NCBI GenBank assembly: GCA_018662225.1
Contig: JABJGO010000019.1
Location: 1-64,000, forward strand
Reading direction: 5' to 3'
Length of the DNA: 64,000 nt
DNA from: Rhodospirillales bacterium
GTDB lineage: Bacteria > Pseudomonadota > Alphaproteobacteria > Rhodospirillales > Casp-alpha2
Shown here: one piece after another, positions 33,916-42,663 of the stretch
Position numbering within the stretch: position 1 is the stretch's first letter
Layout of the letters: every line of letters begins with the position of its first letter
Notes under the pieces: model-generated
What the model was told of the DNA's origin: nothing
Database searches by the model: none
What the model saw: only the letters and a program-made list of their open reading frames with translations
Translations under genes and position numbers: made by a program

Positions 33916-35070
33916 ATGGAAAACGGCGTCACGATGAATACTTCTGCTGCTCAGGGTTCACCTGACATTCAGTTTGACCAGGCGAGCAAACGCTACGGTG
34001 ATGTGCTTGCTGTCGACAATATGTCCCTGTCCATCGAACGTGGTGAGTTTTTCAGCTTTCTGGGCCCATCCGGGTGTGGCAAGACCACATCGCTTCGGAT
34101 GATTGCTGGTTTTGAGCAACCCAGTGAGGGCGATGTGAGCATTGGTGGTGTTTCCATGCTTGGTGTGCCGCCGCATCAGCGTCCCGTCAACATGGTGTTT
34201 CAGCACTATGCCCTTTTTCCACACATGAGCGTTGCCGAAAATATCGGGTATGGTCTCCGTCAACGCGCGCCGCGCCCGGCAGCGTCAGATATTGACCGCC
34301 AGGTGGATGAAGCGCTTGAGATGGTGCAGATGACAGGTTACGGACCGCGCCGGGCCTGGGAGTTGTCCGGCGGCCAACAACAACGCGTGGCTCTCGCACG
34401 TGCCCTGATCAATCGTCCTACGGTTCTTTTGCTGGATGAGCCATTGGCGGCCCTCGATCGTAAATTGCGGCGGGATATGCAGATTGAGCTTCAAACCCTA
34501 CAACGTGATGTGGGCATTACGTTTGTTTTGGTGACGCACGATCAGGAAGAGGCGCTATCCATGAGCGACCGCATCTGCATCATGCGTGATGGTCAGGTGG
34601 TCCAGTCCGGCAGCCCGCGTGAACTGTATGATCAACCGGCCAGCGTTTACGTTGCCGATTTCGTGGGCAAGTCCAATTTTATTTCAGGCAAGGTCAACAC
34701 GGTTAATGGTGATGCCATAACCGTTGTGAACCAACACGGTCACCCTTTTGCAGGCGTTCCATCAGGTGGTGCAGCTGCGCTGACCGTTGGATCCGACGTC
34801 AGTGTTGCTGTTCGACCCGAAGTGATTGTCCTTGGAGCGCACAATTCCAGCGCGGCCGACATGGACACCGATGTGGCCGTAAATGGCCGTATTAAAAATA
34901 GAATTTTCCTGGGCGAGCATACGGAATATCTGGTTGATGCGGACGGCCTCGGAGATGTCCTCGTGCTTTCGCCCAAGCATGTGGAAAGTACGCGCGGCAC
35001 GTTTGAGCCGGGCGGCACCGTTGCTATTGGGTGGAAGAACGATACTGCACTTGTACTAGAGGATAAATAG
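33916..35070 (+). CDS. Polyamine-type ABC transporter ATP-binding protein (PotA-like)
   Basis: A 384-residue ATPase. It has Walker A GPSGCGKTTS (about 51-60), the Q-loop VFQHYALFP, signature LSGGQQQRVALA, Walker B VLLLDEPLAALD and the H-loop VTHDQEE, followed by a TOBE domain (about 270-380) typical of PotA/MalK-type importers. The start is uncertain: ATG 33916 is used, but ATG 33934 (MNTSAAQG) is as likely, and neither has a strong ribosome site. It is the first of four transporter genes running to 38051. The family imports spermidine or putrescine; the nearby PuuA/PuuB-like genes support a polyamine. Confidence 0.93.
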   Translation: MENGVTMNTSAAQGSPDIQFDQASKRYGDVLAVDNMSLSIERGEFFSFLGPSGCGKTTSLRMIAGFEQPSEGDVSIGGVSMLGVPPHQRPVNMVFQHYALFPHMSVAENIGYGLRQRAPRPAASDIDRQVDEALEMVQMTGYGPRRAWELSGGQQQRVALARALINRPTVLLLDEPLAALDRKLRRDMQIELQTLQRDVGITFVLVTHDQEEALSMSDRICIMRDGQVVQSGSPRELYDQPASVYVADFVGKSNFISGKVNTVNGDAITVVNQHGHPFAGVPSGGAAALTVGSDVSVAVRPEVIVLGAHNSSAADMDTDVAVNGRIKNRIFLGEHTEYLVDADGLGDVLVLSPKHVESTRGTFEPGGTVAIGWKNDTALVLEDK

Positions 35071-35147
35071 GGCCGCACAGTCAATCCGTCAAAGACGGCC
35101 CAATTACGAATTTAACAACGGATAAACTCAACACGGAGGAATATGTA

Positions 35148-36314
35148 ATGAGTAAGGATTATAAAGACAACGCGCCAATCACGGCGAAGAAGTTTATGGA
35201 AGAATTCCGGCGCTATCAGAAGGGCTCGGTTTCTCGTCGTCACTTCATGGGCGTAACGGGCCTTGGTACCGCCATGGCTGTTATGGGTTCTGCGATGCCT
35301 GGTCTGATGTCATCACCGGCTCACGCGTCAGGTGATTTGGGTGATCGTTTGATCTTCTCAACCTGGCCGAACTACCACAACCCAGCCAACATGGAAAATT
35401 TCACCGGTGACACGGGTGTCAACATTCAGATCAATGCCTTTGGTTCCAACGAAGAAATGTTGGCCAAATTGCAAGCTGGTGCAACCGGCTGGGACGTGTT
35501 CGTTCCAACCAACTACACCATTTCCAATTATGTGGAATTGGACCTCATTCAGGAACTGGATCTATCCCGCCTGCCTAACCACGACCCAAGCAGCCAGAGC
35601 CCAATGTTTTCCAATCCGGCTACCGTAGACGGTAAGGTTTATGCTGTTCTGAAAAACTGGGGCCATACCGGCATCGCTTATAATTCAGCCAAGCTTTCCA
35701 AAGCGCCGACTTCCTGGAAAGATTTTTTTGATATGACCATGGGTGAAGGTTCAGGCCACACCATCGTACACGATTACCAGCTGACTACTATTGGCGGTGC
35801 ATTGTGCGCATTGGGTTATTCGTTCAATTCCGTTGACGCGGGCGAGTTGGCTAAAGCTGAAAAACTGCTGATCGATTCCAAACCACACCTGTTTGCCATT
35901 ACCTCTGATTATCAGCCAGGTATGCGCAGTGGCGATGCATGGATGACAATCTGCTGGAATGGCGATGGATTGCAGCTCAACAACGATATCCCTGAGATCA
36001 AGTACACACTCGCGACCGATGGTGGCGAAATCTGGTCAGATTTCTACTGCATTCCGAAAGACGCAGAACACGTTGATGCGGCTTATGCCTTCATCAACTA
36101 TCTGCTGGATCCTAAGGTTCAGGTTCTTGAGTTTGAATCTCATGGTTATGCAACGGGCGATTCACGCGTTGATGCATTGTTGCCACCTGAGACGGCTGAA
36201 AACGAAATCCTGTTCCCGGCTGCAGAGTTGATGAACGGACTGGAATTCGGTGCTGCTGCAACGCTGACCGATCCGCTTCGTGCTGAAGTGATTGCTCGCT
36301 TCAAATCGGCTTAA
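35148..36314 (+). CDS. Extracellular solute-binding protein, polyamine type (PotD-like), Tat-exported
   Basis: A 388-residue binding protein. It carries a twin-arginine signal (SVSRRHFMGVTGLGTAMAVM, about 27-46) with a likely cleavage after SPAHASG (about 64), so it folds before export to the periplasm. The mature part begins LIFSTWPNYHNPANMENFTG, which is like PotD/PotF, and GWDVFVPTNYTISNYVELDL is a typical binding-site strand. GGAGG eight bases before the ATG is strong. It delivers substrate to the permeases encoded next. Use of Tat rather than Sec is common for alphaproteobacterial PotD proteins. Confidence 0.94.
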   Translation: MSKDYKDNAPITAKKFMEEFRRYQKGSVSRRHFMGVTGLGTAMAVMGSAMPGLMSSPAHASGDLGDRLIFSTWPNYHNPANMENFTGDTGVNIQINAFGSNEEMLAKLQAGATGWDVFVPTNYTISNYVELDLIQELDLSRLPNHDPSSQSPMFSNPATVDGKVYAVLKNWGHTGIAYNSAKLSKAPTSWKDFFDMTMGEGSGHTIVHDYQLTTIGGALCALGYSFNSVDAGELAKAEKLLIDSKPHLFAITSDYQPGMRSGDAWMTICWNGDGLQLNNDIPEIKYTLATDGGEIWSDFYCIPKDAEHVDAAYAFINYLLDPKVQVLEFESHGYATGDSRVDALLPPETAENEILFPAAELMNGLEFGAAATLTDPLRAEVIARFKSA

Positions 36315-36336
36315 GACGACTAACTCCCTATGAAGA

Positions 36337-37221
36337 ATGGCGGCGACAGTGACAGTTATGGCAAATGAGAACAACAGAAGCGGATTGTTGACGGGGGCAT
36401 TATTAGCGCCCGCAACAGCCTGGTTTCTGATCATGTTGATCATGCCGCTCATTGTCGTCGCCATCTTCAGTTTTGGTGAACGCTCGCCAGTGGGGGGGTA
36501 TGTTGCATCATTTACATTCGATCAATACGCCAACCTGCCTTCGCGCTTCGCCGCTTTTAGAAACACTTTGACGTTCGCCCCGTTCGGCACATTGGCGAGT
36601 TTGCTGATTGCCTATCCACTGGCTTATTTTCTGGCCGTGAAAGTCAGCGCGCGTTGGAAACTCTTACTATTGGTTCTGGTCATCGTGCCGTTCTGGACCA
36701 GCCTACTGATCCGCACCTATGCCTGGATATTTATTCTGGGCGGGAAAGGTATCCCCGCGATGCTTGCGTTCATCGGCATTGATGACGTTCGCCTGATCAA
36801 TACGCCTTTTGCTGTTATGGTGGGTATTATCTACGGCTATCTGCCGCTAATGGTTTTTCCGATTTATGTCTCTTTGGATAAACTCGACAAACGATTATTG
36901 GAAGCATCCAGCGATTTGGGTGGCACACCATTCCGCTCTTTCCTGCAAATTACGTTGCCGCTGTCCATGCCGGGTATGGCCACGGGATGTATGTTGGTGT
37001 TCATCCTGTTGATGGGTGAATTCCTGATCCCGGCTTTTCTTGGCGGCGGCAAGATTTTCTTTGTTGGTAATGCGCTGGTTGATTTATTCCTGCAATCCAG
37101 AAATTGGCCCTTTGGCTCAGCGGTCGCTATCATGCTGGTCATTGTCATGTTGATTACGGTGACGCTCTACATGCGGTTGACAGTGGGTAAGTCCACTGGC
37201 CGCGATGAATCGTTGATGTAG
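36337..37221 (+). CDS. ABC transporter permease (PotB-like)
   Basis: A 294-residue inner-membrane permease with six membrane segments. The amino end carries LAPATAWFLIMLIMPLIVVA and the EAA loop that contacts the ATPase is LLEASSDLGGTPFRSFLQIT (about 188-207). Sequence and position match PotB, the first permease of spermidine/putrescine importers. ATG 36337 is used; ATG 36358 would remove seven residues. It follows the binding-protein gene by 22 bases and is followed by the second permease after 11 bases. Confidence 0.92.
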   Translation: MAATVTVMANENNRSGLLTGALLAPATAWFLIMLIMPLIVVAIFSFGERSPVGGYVASFTFDQYANLPSRFAAFRNTLTFAPFGTLASLLIAYPLAYFLAVKVSARWKLLLLVLVIVPFWTSLLIRTYAWIFILGGKGIPAMLAFIGIDDVRLINTPFAVMVGIIYGYLPLMVFPIYVSLDKLDKRLLEASSDLGGTPFRSFLQITLPLSMPGMATGCMLVFILLMGEFLIPAFLGGGKIFFVGNALVDLFLQSRNWPFGSAVAIMLVIVMLITVTLYMRLTVGKSTGRDESLM

Positions 37222-37232
37222 AGGGCCTGACC

Positions 37233-38051
37233 ATGATTATGCGTTTATATTCCGCCACCGTTTATCTGTTTCTCTATGTGCCTATCGGCATCATCGTGTT
37301 GTTCAGTTTCAACTCCGGTCGGCATGCCAGTGATTTTGAGGGCTTGTCGTTGAAGTGGTATGGGAAGGCGCTGGACAACCCGTTTGTATTGGAATCCCTG
37401 AACACCAGTCTGATCATTGCGCTTTCAGCCGCCTGTCTATCCAGCCTCATGGGGACGGGTGCTGCGCTTGCCCTACAACGGGTGCGGGGGCCATTGAAGA
37501 CGTTGTTCGATAGCCTGATTTACATATCCATCATGATCCCCGGTATTGTTATCGGGATCGCTACACTTGTTGCGCTTGTGACCGTGTTTGATCTGTTGAA
37601 CCCCATGCTGGCAACCTTGTGGCCAGAAGGTGTGAAGCCACCGAAGTTGCGCCTTGGACTTGCGTCGGTTATCGCCGCCCATACGCTGTTCACGATGTCG
37701 CTGGTCATTGTATTGGTTCGGGCCCGCATCGCAGGCATGGACCGGTCATTGATCGAAGCATCGGAAGACCTTTATGCAACACCTCTGCGAACTTTTATCC
37801 AGATCACATTGCCCCAGTTGTTTCCGGCCATTCTGGCGGGTTTCCTGTTGAGCTTCACCTTCAGTTTTGATGATTTCATCATTTCATTTTTTGTAGCGGG
37901 CTCAAATACGACCCTGCCTATCTATGTTTTTTCATCCATCCGGCGGGGCATTACGCCTGAGGTCAATGCCATTGGCACCATTGTTCTCGCTGTTTCACTC
38001 ACCTTGTTGATCTTTGCACAGGTATTGCTGCAACGACGCGACAAGCGCTGA
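37233..38051 (+). CDS. ABC transporter permease (PotC-like)
   Basis: A 272-residue inner-membrane permease, the partner of the preceding gene. The opening LYSATVYLFLYVPIGIIVLF SFNSG (the start of PotC-like proteins) and the EAA loop LIEASEDLYATPLRTFIQIT (about 171-190) are clear, and SFTFSFDDFIISFFVAGSNT is the conserved PotC segment near the end. There are six membrane segments. Together with the ATPase and binding protein it forms a complete importer. Confidence 0.93.
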   Translation: MIMRLYSATVYLFLYVPIGIIVLFSFNSGRHASDFEGLSLKWYGKALDNPFVLESLNTSLIIALSAACLSSLMGTGAALALQRVRGPLKTLFDSLIYISIMIPGIVIGIATLVALVTVFDLLNPMLATLWPEGVKPPKLRLGLASVIAAHTLFTMSLVIVLVRARIAGMDRSLIEASEDLYATPLRTFIQITLPQLFPAILAGFLLSFTFSFDDFIISFFVAGSNTTLPIYVFSSIRRGITPEVNAIGTIVLAVSLTLLIFAQVLLQRRDKR

Positions 38052-38079
38052 GCCTGTTGTAGGTTTTGGGGGTAACGTT

Positions 38080-38952
38080 TTGACGACCGTTGAATGCATA
38101 TGGCCGGCCGAAACAATTCTGGGTGAGACGCCATCATGGTGCCCCGAGGACAAGGTCGTCCATTGGGTCGATATCGATGGCAAGGCGATCATGCGCATAG
38201 ACCCGCAAACGGGTGCCAGGCAGGTCTTTCCGCAAGACTACGAATTTGGCTGCATTGCCAAACGTTCAGACGGTGGCTTTATCGGTGGCACCAACGAAGG
38301 GTTGGCCTTTATTGGATCTGATCTGACGGCGCCTGAAATTTTTTCCTCGCCCGAAGCCTGCCATCCAACGAACAGGTTCAACGACGGCAAGTGTGACAGC
38401 CGCGGACGGTTCTGGGTCGGTAGCACAGATATAAATGAAGCCGAACCTATCGGCGCGCTCTACCGGGTAACCGGGTCGGGCGATGTGACCTGCATGCTAC
38501 CCGGTGTGATCGTCTCGAACGGATTGGGATGGAGCCCGGACGACAAGACCATGTACTTCACCGACAGTGGCCACGGCATTATCTATGCCTTTGATTTCGA
38601 TATAGACGCAGGTGAAATCCATAACAAGCGCATGTTTGCACAAGTGGATGAAGCAGACGGTATGCCAGATGGCCTGACCGTTGATGCCGAAGGATTCGTG
38701 TGGGGCGCACACTGGGATGGCTGGCGTATCACACGGTATGATCCTGACGGGCGCATTGATCGCATTATCAGCCTGCCCGTACCCAATGTAACGAGTGTGA
38801 CATTTGGCGGCGAAAATCTGGACCAGATGTTCGTGACCACAGCCCGACTTGGCATGACAGAAAGCCAGATAAAGGACGCCCCGTTATCTGGTGGATTGTT
38901 TGTTGTCGATGCAGGAGCTACCGGGCGACCTGATACCCCTTATCAGGGCTAG
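38080..38952 (+). CDS. SMP-30/gluconolactonase-family hydrolase
   Basis: A 290-residue six-bladed beta-propeller of the SMP-30 family. TTG at 38080 is chosen: GGGGGT lies 7 bases upstream, and the protein then opens TTVECIWPAETILGETPSWC as family members do. Metal ligands are expected from E in LGETPSW, N in NRFNDGKCD, N in VIVSNGLGWSPD and D in EADGMPDGLTVD. These enzymes open sugar lactones in calcium- or zinc-dependent fashion. Its start is 29 bases after the transporter permease, so it is the last gene of that operon; how a lactonase serves polyamine uptake is not evident, and a second substrate is possible. Confidence 0.88.
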   Translation: MTTVECIWPAETILGETPSWCPEDKVVHWVDIDGKAIMRIDPQTGARQVFPQDYEFGCIAKRSDGGFIGGTNEGLAFIGSDLTAPEIFSSPEACHPTNRFNDGKCDSRGRFWVGSTDINEAEPIGALYRVTGSGDVTCMLPGVIVSNGLGWSPDDKTMYFTDSGHGIIYAFDFDIDAGEIHNKRMFAQVDEADGMPDGLTVDAEGFVWGAHWDGWRITRYDPDGRIDRIISLPVPNVTSVTFGGENLDQMFVTTARLGMTESQIKDAPLSGGLFVVDAGATGRPDTPYQG

Positions 38953-39017
38953 AGAGCCAGGTTCCTTTTTCACGGATGATTTAGCGCAGCACCTGCTTTT
39001 CGGGGAGGCTCTTACGC

Positions 39018-40328
39018 TCAAATGCCCAGATAGTCGCGCAGCCCATACCACCATGACCCTGCAACGGAATAGGGTATACGGAACTGTTGCCCGCCCGGGA
39101 AAGATGACCAAGGCACCTTGGCGAAGGCATTATATTCATCCAGCTTCTCAACCAGCGCGTCTGCCATAATGCGTCCGAAGGTGTGGGTGTTATTGACCCC
39201 ATGCCCGCCAAAACCATGAGCGAAATAGACATTCGGTTCCAACTCGCCAACCTGCACATAACGGTTAGACGTGATGGCCATGTTCCCGCTCCAGGCATAG
39301 TCAACCTGGATACCTTTTAACTGAGGGAAAACCTTTTCCATGTTTTTGCGTAGGGTTGCTTCTATGTCCGCAGGTGTTGCGCCGTCATAGCCTACACCGC
39401 CACCAAAGATCAGGCGCTTGTCGGCAGATAGTCGAAAGTAGTCCATAATATTCCGACAATCCGACACGCTGGTGTCGGCTGGCAAGACTTGCTTTAACAT
39501 TCCATCATCAAGCGGTCGTGTCGCCATCACATGCGTCGACGCCGGCATCACACGTTTTGCCAATGGTTTGACGGTATTGCCCAAATAGCCTTCCCCACAC
39601 AGCAGAGCCTTTTTGGCCCGTACCAGACCATTTGTGGTTCTAACCATGATGGTGCCACCCTGACGTTCGATGGACGTCATGGGAGATTGTTCGAATATTT
39701 TGCCGCCCAGGCTTTCAAAGGCTATCGCCTCCCCCAGGGCAAGCTTCAGCGGATGAAGATGCCCGCTGGTCTCATCGAACGATCCCCCTAAATAAACGTT
39801 CGACCCTACCTTCTTCTGGACCTCTCGCTTGTCCAGCATCGCCCGCGATGTGATGCCGTAACGTTCAAGCATGCGAGACCAAGACTCCAGGCCCTTCAAT
39901 TGCCTGTTTGTATAGGCAGCCGAGATTTGCCCAGCCTTCAGATCACAATCAATGTCATATCGCGTCACGAAATCTTTGACGATTTCCGTACCCTCAAAAT
40001 GGTACGCCGCGAAGCTATCCGATTTATCTTTGCCCAGAGCTTTTTCCAGATAGGCCATGCCGCCACTAAAACCATTGATCAAGTGACCGCCATTGCGCCC
40101 GGCCCCGCCCCAGCCAACGCGGGAAGCCTCAACAATGACGACCTTGCATCCTTTTTCGGCCAGAAACAGCCCCGTCGACAAACCCGTATAACCCGCACCG
40201 ATGATGCAAATATCCGTTTCTACACTGTCTGTTAGTGAGGGGTGCAGGTTAGAAATGTCGGCACTTGCCGCATAATAGCTATCCGGATAGGGGTGCGGTT
40301 GTTGGACCGTTAACTCAGAATTCCCCAT
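39018..40328 (-). CDS. FAD-dependent oxidoreductase, gamma-glutamylputrescine oxidase (PuuB)-like
   Basis: A 436-residue flavoprotein of the DAO family. The opening PHPYPDSYYAASADISNLHP and the FAD fold ETDICIIGAGYTGLSTGLFL (about 38-57) are those of PuuB/OrdL proteins, and GAGRNGGHLINGFS is the conserved stretch after the flavin loop. PuuB oxidises gamma-glutamylputrescine made by PuuA. The ATG at 40328 shares one base with the puuA-like stop (TGATG), so the two are translated together. Gene neighbours supply polyamine uptake. The exact amine is not known. Confidence 0.88.
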   Translation of the reverse strand: MGNSELTVQQPHPYPDSYYAASADISNLHPSLTDSVETDICIIGAGYTGLSTGLFLAEKGCKVVIVEASRVGWGGAGRNGGHLINGFSGGMAYLEKALGKDKSDSFAAYHFEGTEIVKDFVTRYDIDCDLKAGQISAAYTNRQLKGLESWSRMLERYGITSRAMLDKREVQKKVGSNVYLGGSFDETSGHLHPLKLALGEAIAFESLGGKIFEQSPMTSIERQGGTIMVRTTNGLVRAKKALLCGEGYLGNTVKPLAKRVMPASTHVMATRPLDDGMLKQVLPADTSVSDCRNIMDYFRLSADKRLIFGGGVGYDGATPADIEATLRKNMEKVFPQLKGIQVDYAWSGNMAITSNRYVQVGELEPNVYFAHGFGGHGVNNTHTFGRIMADALVEKLDEYNAFAKVPWSSFPGGQQFRIPYSVAGSWWYGLRDYLGI

Positions 40329-41692
40329 CAAACAGTCTCTAGATAACTTTTGTATTCAAACTCGGTGATTTTCTCGGTGAACTTGTTCAGTTCGTATTTT
40401 TTCATGCCAATCAACAAGGTATGAAGCATTTCCGGGAAAATCGATTGGGCGAAGTCAGATTTTTCGAACAGATCAATCGCTTCCCCCCAGTCACTCGGAA
40501 TACTTTCGGATTCTGGGTTTTCTGTGTAACCCCATCCGTCGATAGGTTTGCCGGGGTCCCGTTTTTCGTCAATCCCTTCAAGGGCCGCGCCCAGAATAGC
40601 CGCCAGCACCAGATAAGGGTTTGCATCAGCGCCCGCCACCCGATGCTCTATGCGACGCGCTTGCGGGCCGCTATTGGGGATGCGGATCGCGCCTGTGCGA
40701 TTTTCGTAGGCCCAGGTGACGTTAATGGGTGCTAACAATCCAGGGCGCAACCGTTTATAGGAATTGAAATGCGGGGCAAAGGCCAGTGTGGATTCACTTA
40801 ATCGATGCAACAAACCACCAACGGCATGCCTCAAAATATCGGACCCTTCATCAGTGCCATCGTTGAAAACATTGTTACCATCACTGTCAATCAGACTGAA
40901 ATGCACATGCATGCTGTTGCCCGCCTGATCACCGTAGGGTTTCGCCATGAAGGTGGCGCCGAAACCATGTTTGCGAGCAACCCCACGGATCAGGCGTTTA
41001 AACAATACTGTATCGTCTGCTGCCCGCACCGGATCATCCACGTGCAGCAAGTTGACTTCATATTGGCTGGGGGCGTTTTCCGATACCATCGTGTCGGCGG
41101 CAATGCCCTGTTTTTCACACGCTTCGTGCAAATCACTCAGGAACAGATCCAGATGATCCAGGTGGTCCACCGACATCAAATCTGTCGTGTCAAAAAGGCG
41201 TCCTGAGATTGGTGATGAGATTGCTGATGGGATTGCAGCAGGTTCATCCGACGATAAATCATATAGGAAAAATTCAAGCTCGGCGGCAACAACAGGTCTC
41301 AGGCCTCGTGCGTTGAATTTATCAACCAGTAATGACAGCGCATATCGCGATTCTGCTTCAAAAGGCTTTCCGTCCTCGCCTAACAAACTAACCGGAATAA
41401 AGGCACTGGGTGATGACAGCCAGTCAACGGGCAGCACCCCACGGCCTGTGTATTGGCAAATGCCGTCCTGGTCACCGTTTTTGAGGGTATATTCGTTACC
41501 GAATAAATCTTCACCCCACACATCAATCGTTGCAACCGACAAGGGGAATTTCAAACCACCTTCAAGTACCTTTTTGGCTTGCTCTACCGGGATTCTTTTT
41601 CCGCGCACGACACCGTTCAGGTCACATATTCCAATAGATACGTGGGTGATATCCTGGTTGTCTTCCAACCAGCCAAAATCATCGATACTCAT
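40328..41692 (-). CDS. Glutamine synthetase family, gamma-glutamylpolyamine synthetase (PuuA)-like
   Basis: A 454-residue glutamine synthetase-fold ligase. Motifs: AAELEFFLYDLS (metal and ATP, about 132-143), ENAPSQYEVNLLH (about 210-222), GNSMHVHFSLID (about 254-265, metal histidine), NVTWAYENRTGAIRIP (about 320-335) and IEHRVAGADANPYLVLAAIL (about 343-362). The non-canonical set and the PuuB-like neighbour point to gamma-glutamylputrescine or -spermine synthetase rather than nitrogen-assimilating GlnA; the adenylylation tyrosine loop of GlnA is absent. It opens the catabolic pair that runs toward the convergent transporter operon. Confidence 0.88.
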   Translation of the reverse strand: MSIDDFGWLEDNQDITHVSIGICDLNGVVRGKRIPVEQAKKVLEGGLKFPLSVATIDVWGEDLFGNEYTLKNGDQDGICQYTGRGVLPVDWLSSPSAFIPVSLLGEDGKPFEAESRYALSLLVDKFNARGLRPVVAAELEFFLYDLSSDEPAAIPSAISSPISGRLFDTTDLMSVDHLDHLDLFLSDLHEACEKQGIAADTMVSENAPSQYEVNLLHVDDPVRAADDTVLFKRLIRGVARKHGFGATFMAKPYGDQAGNSMHVHFSLIDSDGNNVFNDGTDEGSDILRHAVGGLLHRLSESTLAFAPHFNSYKRLRPGLLAPINVTWAYENRTGAIRIPNSGPQARRIEHRVAGADANPYLVLAAILGAALEGIDEKRDPGKPIDGWGYTENPESESIPSDWGEAIDLFEKSDFAQSIFPEMLHTLLIGMKKYELNKFTEKITEFEYKSYLETV

Positions 41693-41841
41693 AAGGGCAA
41701 ATCCACTATCTCAAAATTAAAAGTCGTTAGCATTCAAGGCGCTTTCACTTAGCGTGACTATTCCAGCCTGATACTAATCAGTTCCGGCGCTCGAATCTCT
41801 CTTTAATTGACCACGAGAACGGCCTATCAGGAGCGGTGGTG

Positions 41842-42663
41842 CTAGGAACCGAAGAAAGTCTTTGCGGCGTCTTTGGCATCTACATCAAGCAGGTCGAAGT
41901 AAAACGGAATCCCACCGCCGCCATCGGCGCGGATGTCGGTACCATTGAGCCAGGTGGCATCCTCCGACAGGGCAAAGGCGATCACTTTGGCGATCTCCTC
42001 AGGCTCGGCGTTTCGCCCGCCCGACTGCGCCATCTGGCGGTCGAGAATTTCGGCACTCATTGAGGCGTAGAAATCCTTCAGGATTGGCGTCTCGATGGCA
42101 CCGGGGCTGACAGAAAGCGAGCGCACGCCATAGGGTTGCGCCAGCATGGAGCCCGCAATGGCAAAGACGATCGAGCACGCCTTGGAGAAGTAGTAGGCCT
42201 CAGGGCCGCTTAAGGGATGATCCTGAACCCAGGCGAGTCCTGCTTTGTAACTGCGCTGGCGCATCAAGTCGTGGATCAGGTCGATTTGATCGCGCCATCC
42301 GGCACCGGCGTCCGAGGCCACCTGCACAATCGCGCTGCCCGGCTTGAGGCGTGGCAGCAGCGTTTCGGTAACGTGGCGAAGGCCTAGAAAATTGACCCGC
42401 ATGACGGTTTCACCGTCGAAACTGCCCGGTACGCCTGCCACATTGGCGAGGCCGTGCAGGGGCTCGTCAATGGCACCAAGTGCGCCGTCTATGGAGTCAG
42501 GATCGGTGAGGTCAAAATTATGGAAACCGTCAAGGCCCTCGCCGTCGCCCTTTGCGTCGAGGCCGATGACCCGTGCGCCGCGTTTTTTGAGCAGGGCCGC
42601 CGTTGCCGCGCCGACCCCGGAACTCGTTCCTGTTACAACGATGGTCTTACCGTCAAAACTCAT
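41842..42663 (-). CDS. Short-chain dehydrogenase (coniferyl alcohol/3-alpha-hydroxysteroid dehydrogenase type)
   Basis: A 273-residue SDR. The cofactor loop is VVTGTSSGVGAATAALLKKR (about 9-28), the NAG-type motif is LANVAGVPGSFDG, and the catalytic set is S in QVASDAG with YYFSK (about 157-161). ANVAGVPG, RVNFLGLRHVTE and the large insertion before YYFSK (about residues 115-150) match the CalA/3-alpha-HSD subgroup, which oxidises aromatic or steroid alcohols. It overlaps the P450 gene by four bases, so both belong to one operon. The pair is more GC-rich than the flanking genes. Confidence 0.88.
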   Translation of the reverse strand: MSFDGKTIVVTGTSSGVGAATAALLKKRGARVIGLDAKGDGEGLDGFHNFDLTDPDSIDGALGAIDEPLHGLANVAGVPGSFDGETVMRVNFLGLRHVTETLLPRLKPGSAIVQVASDAGAGWRDQIDLIHDLMRQRSYKAGLAWVQDHPLSGPEAYYFSKACSIVFAIAGSMLAQPYGVRSLSVSPGAIETPILKDFYASMSAEILDRQMAQSGGRNAEPEEIAKVIAFALSEDATWLNGTDIRADGGGGIPFYFDLLDVDAKDAAKTFFGS

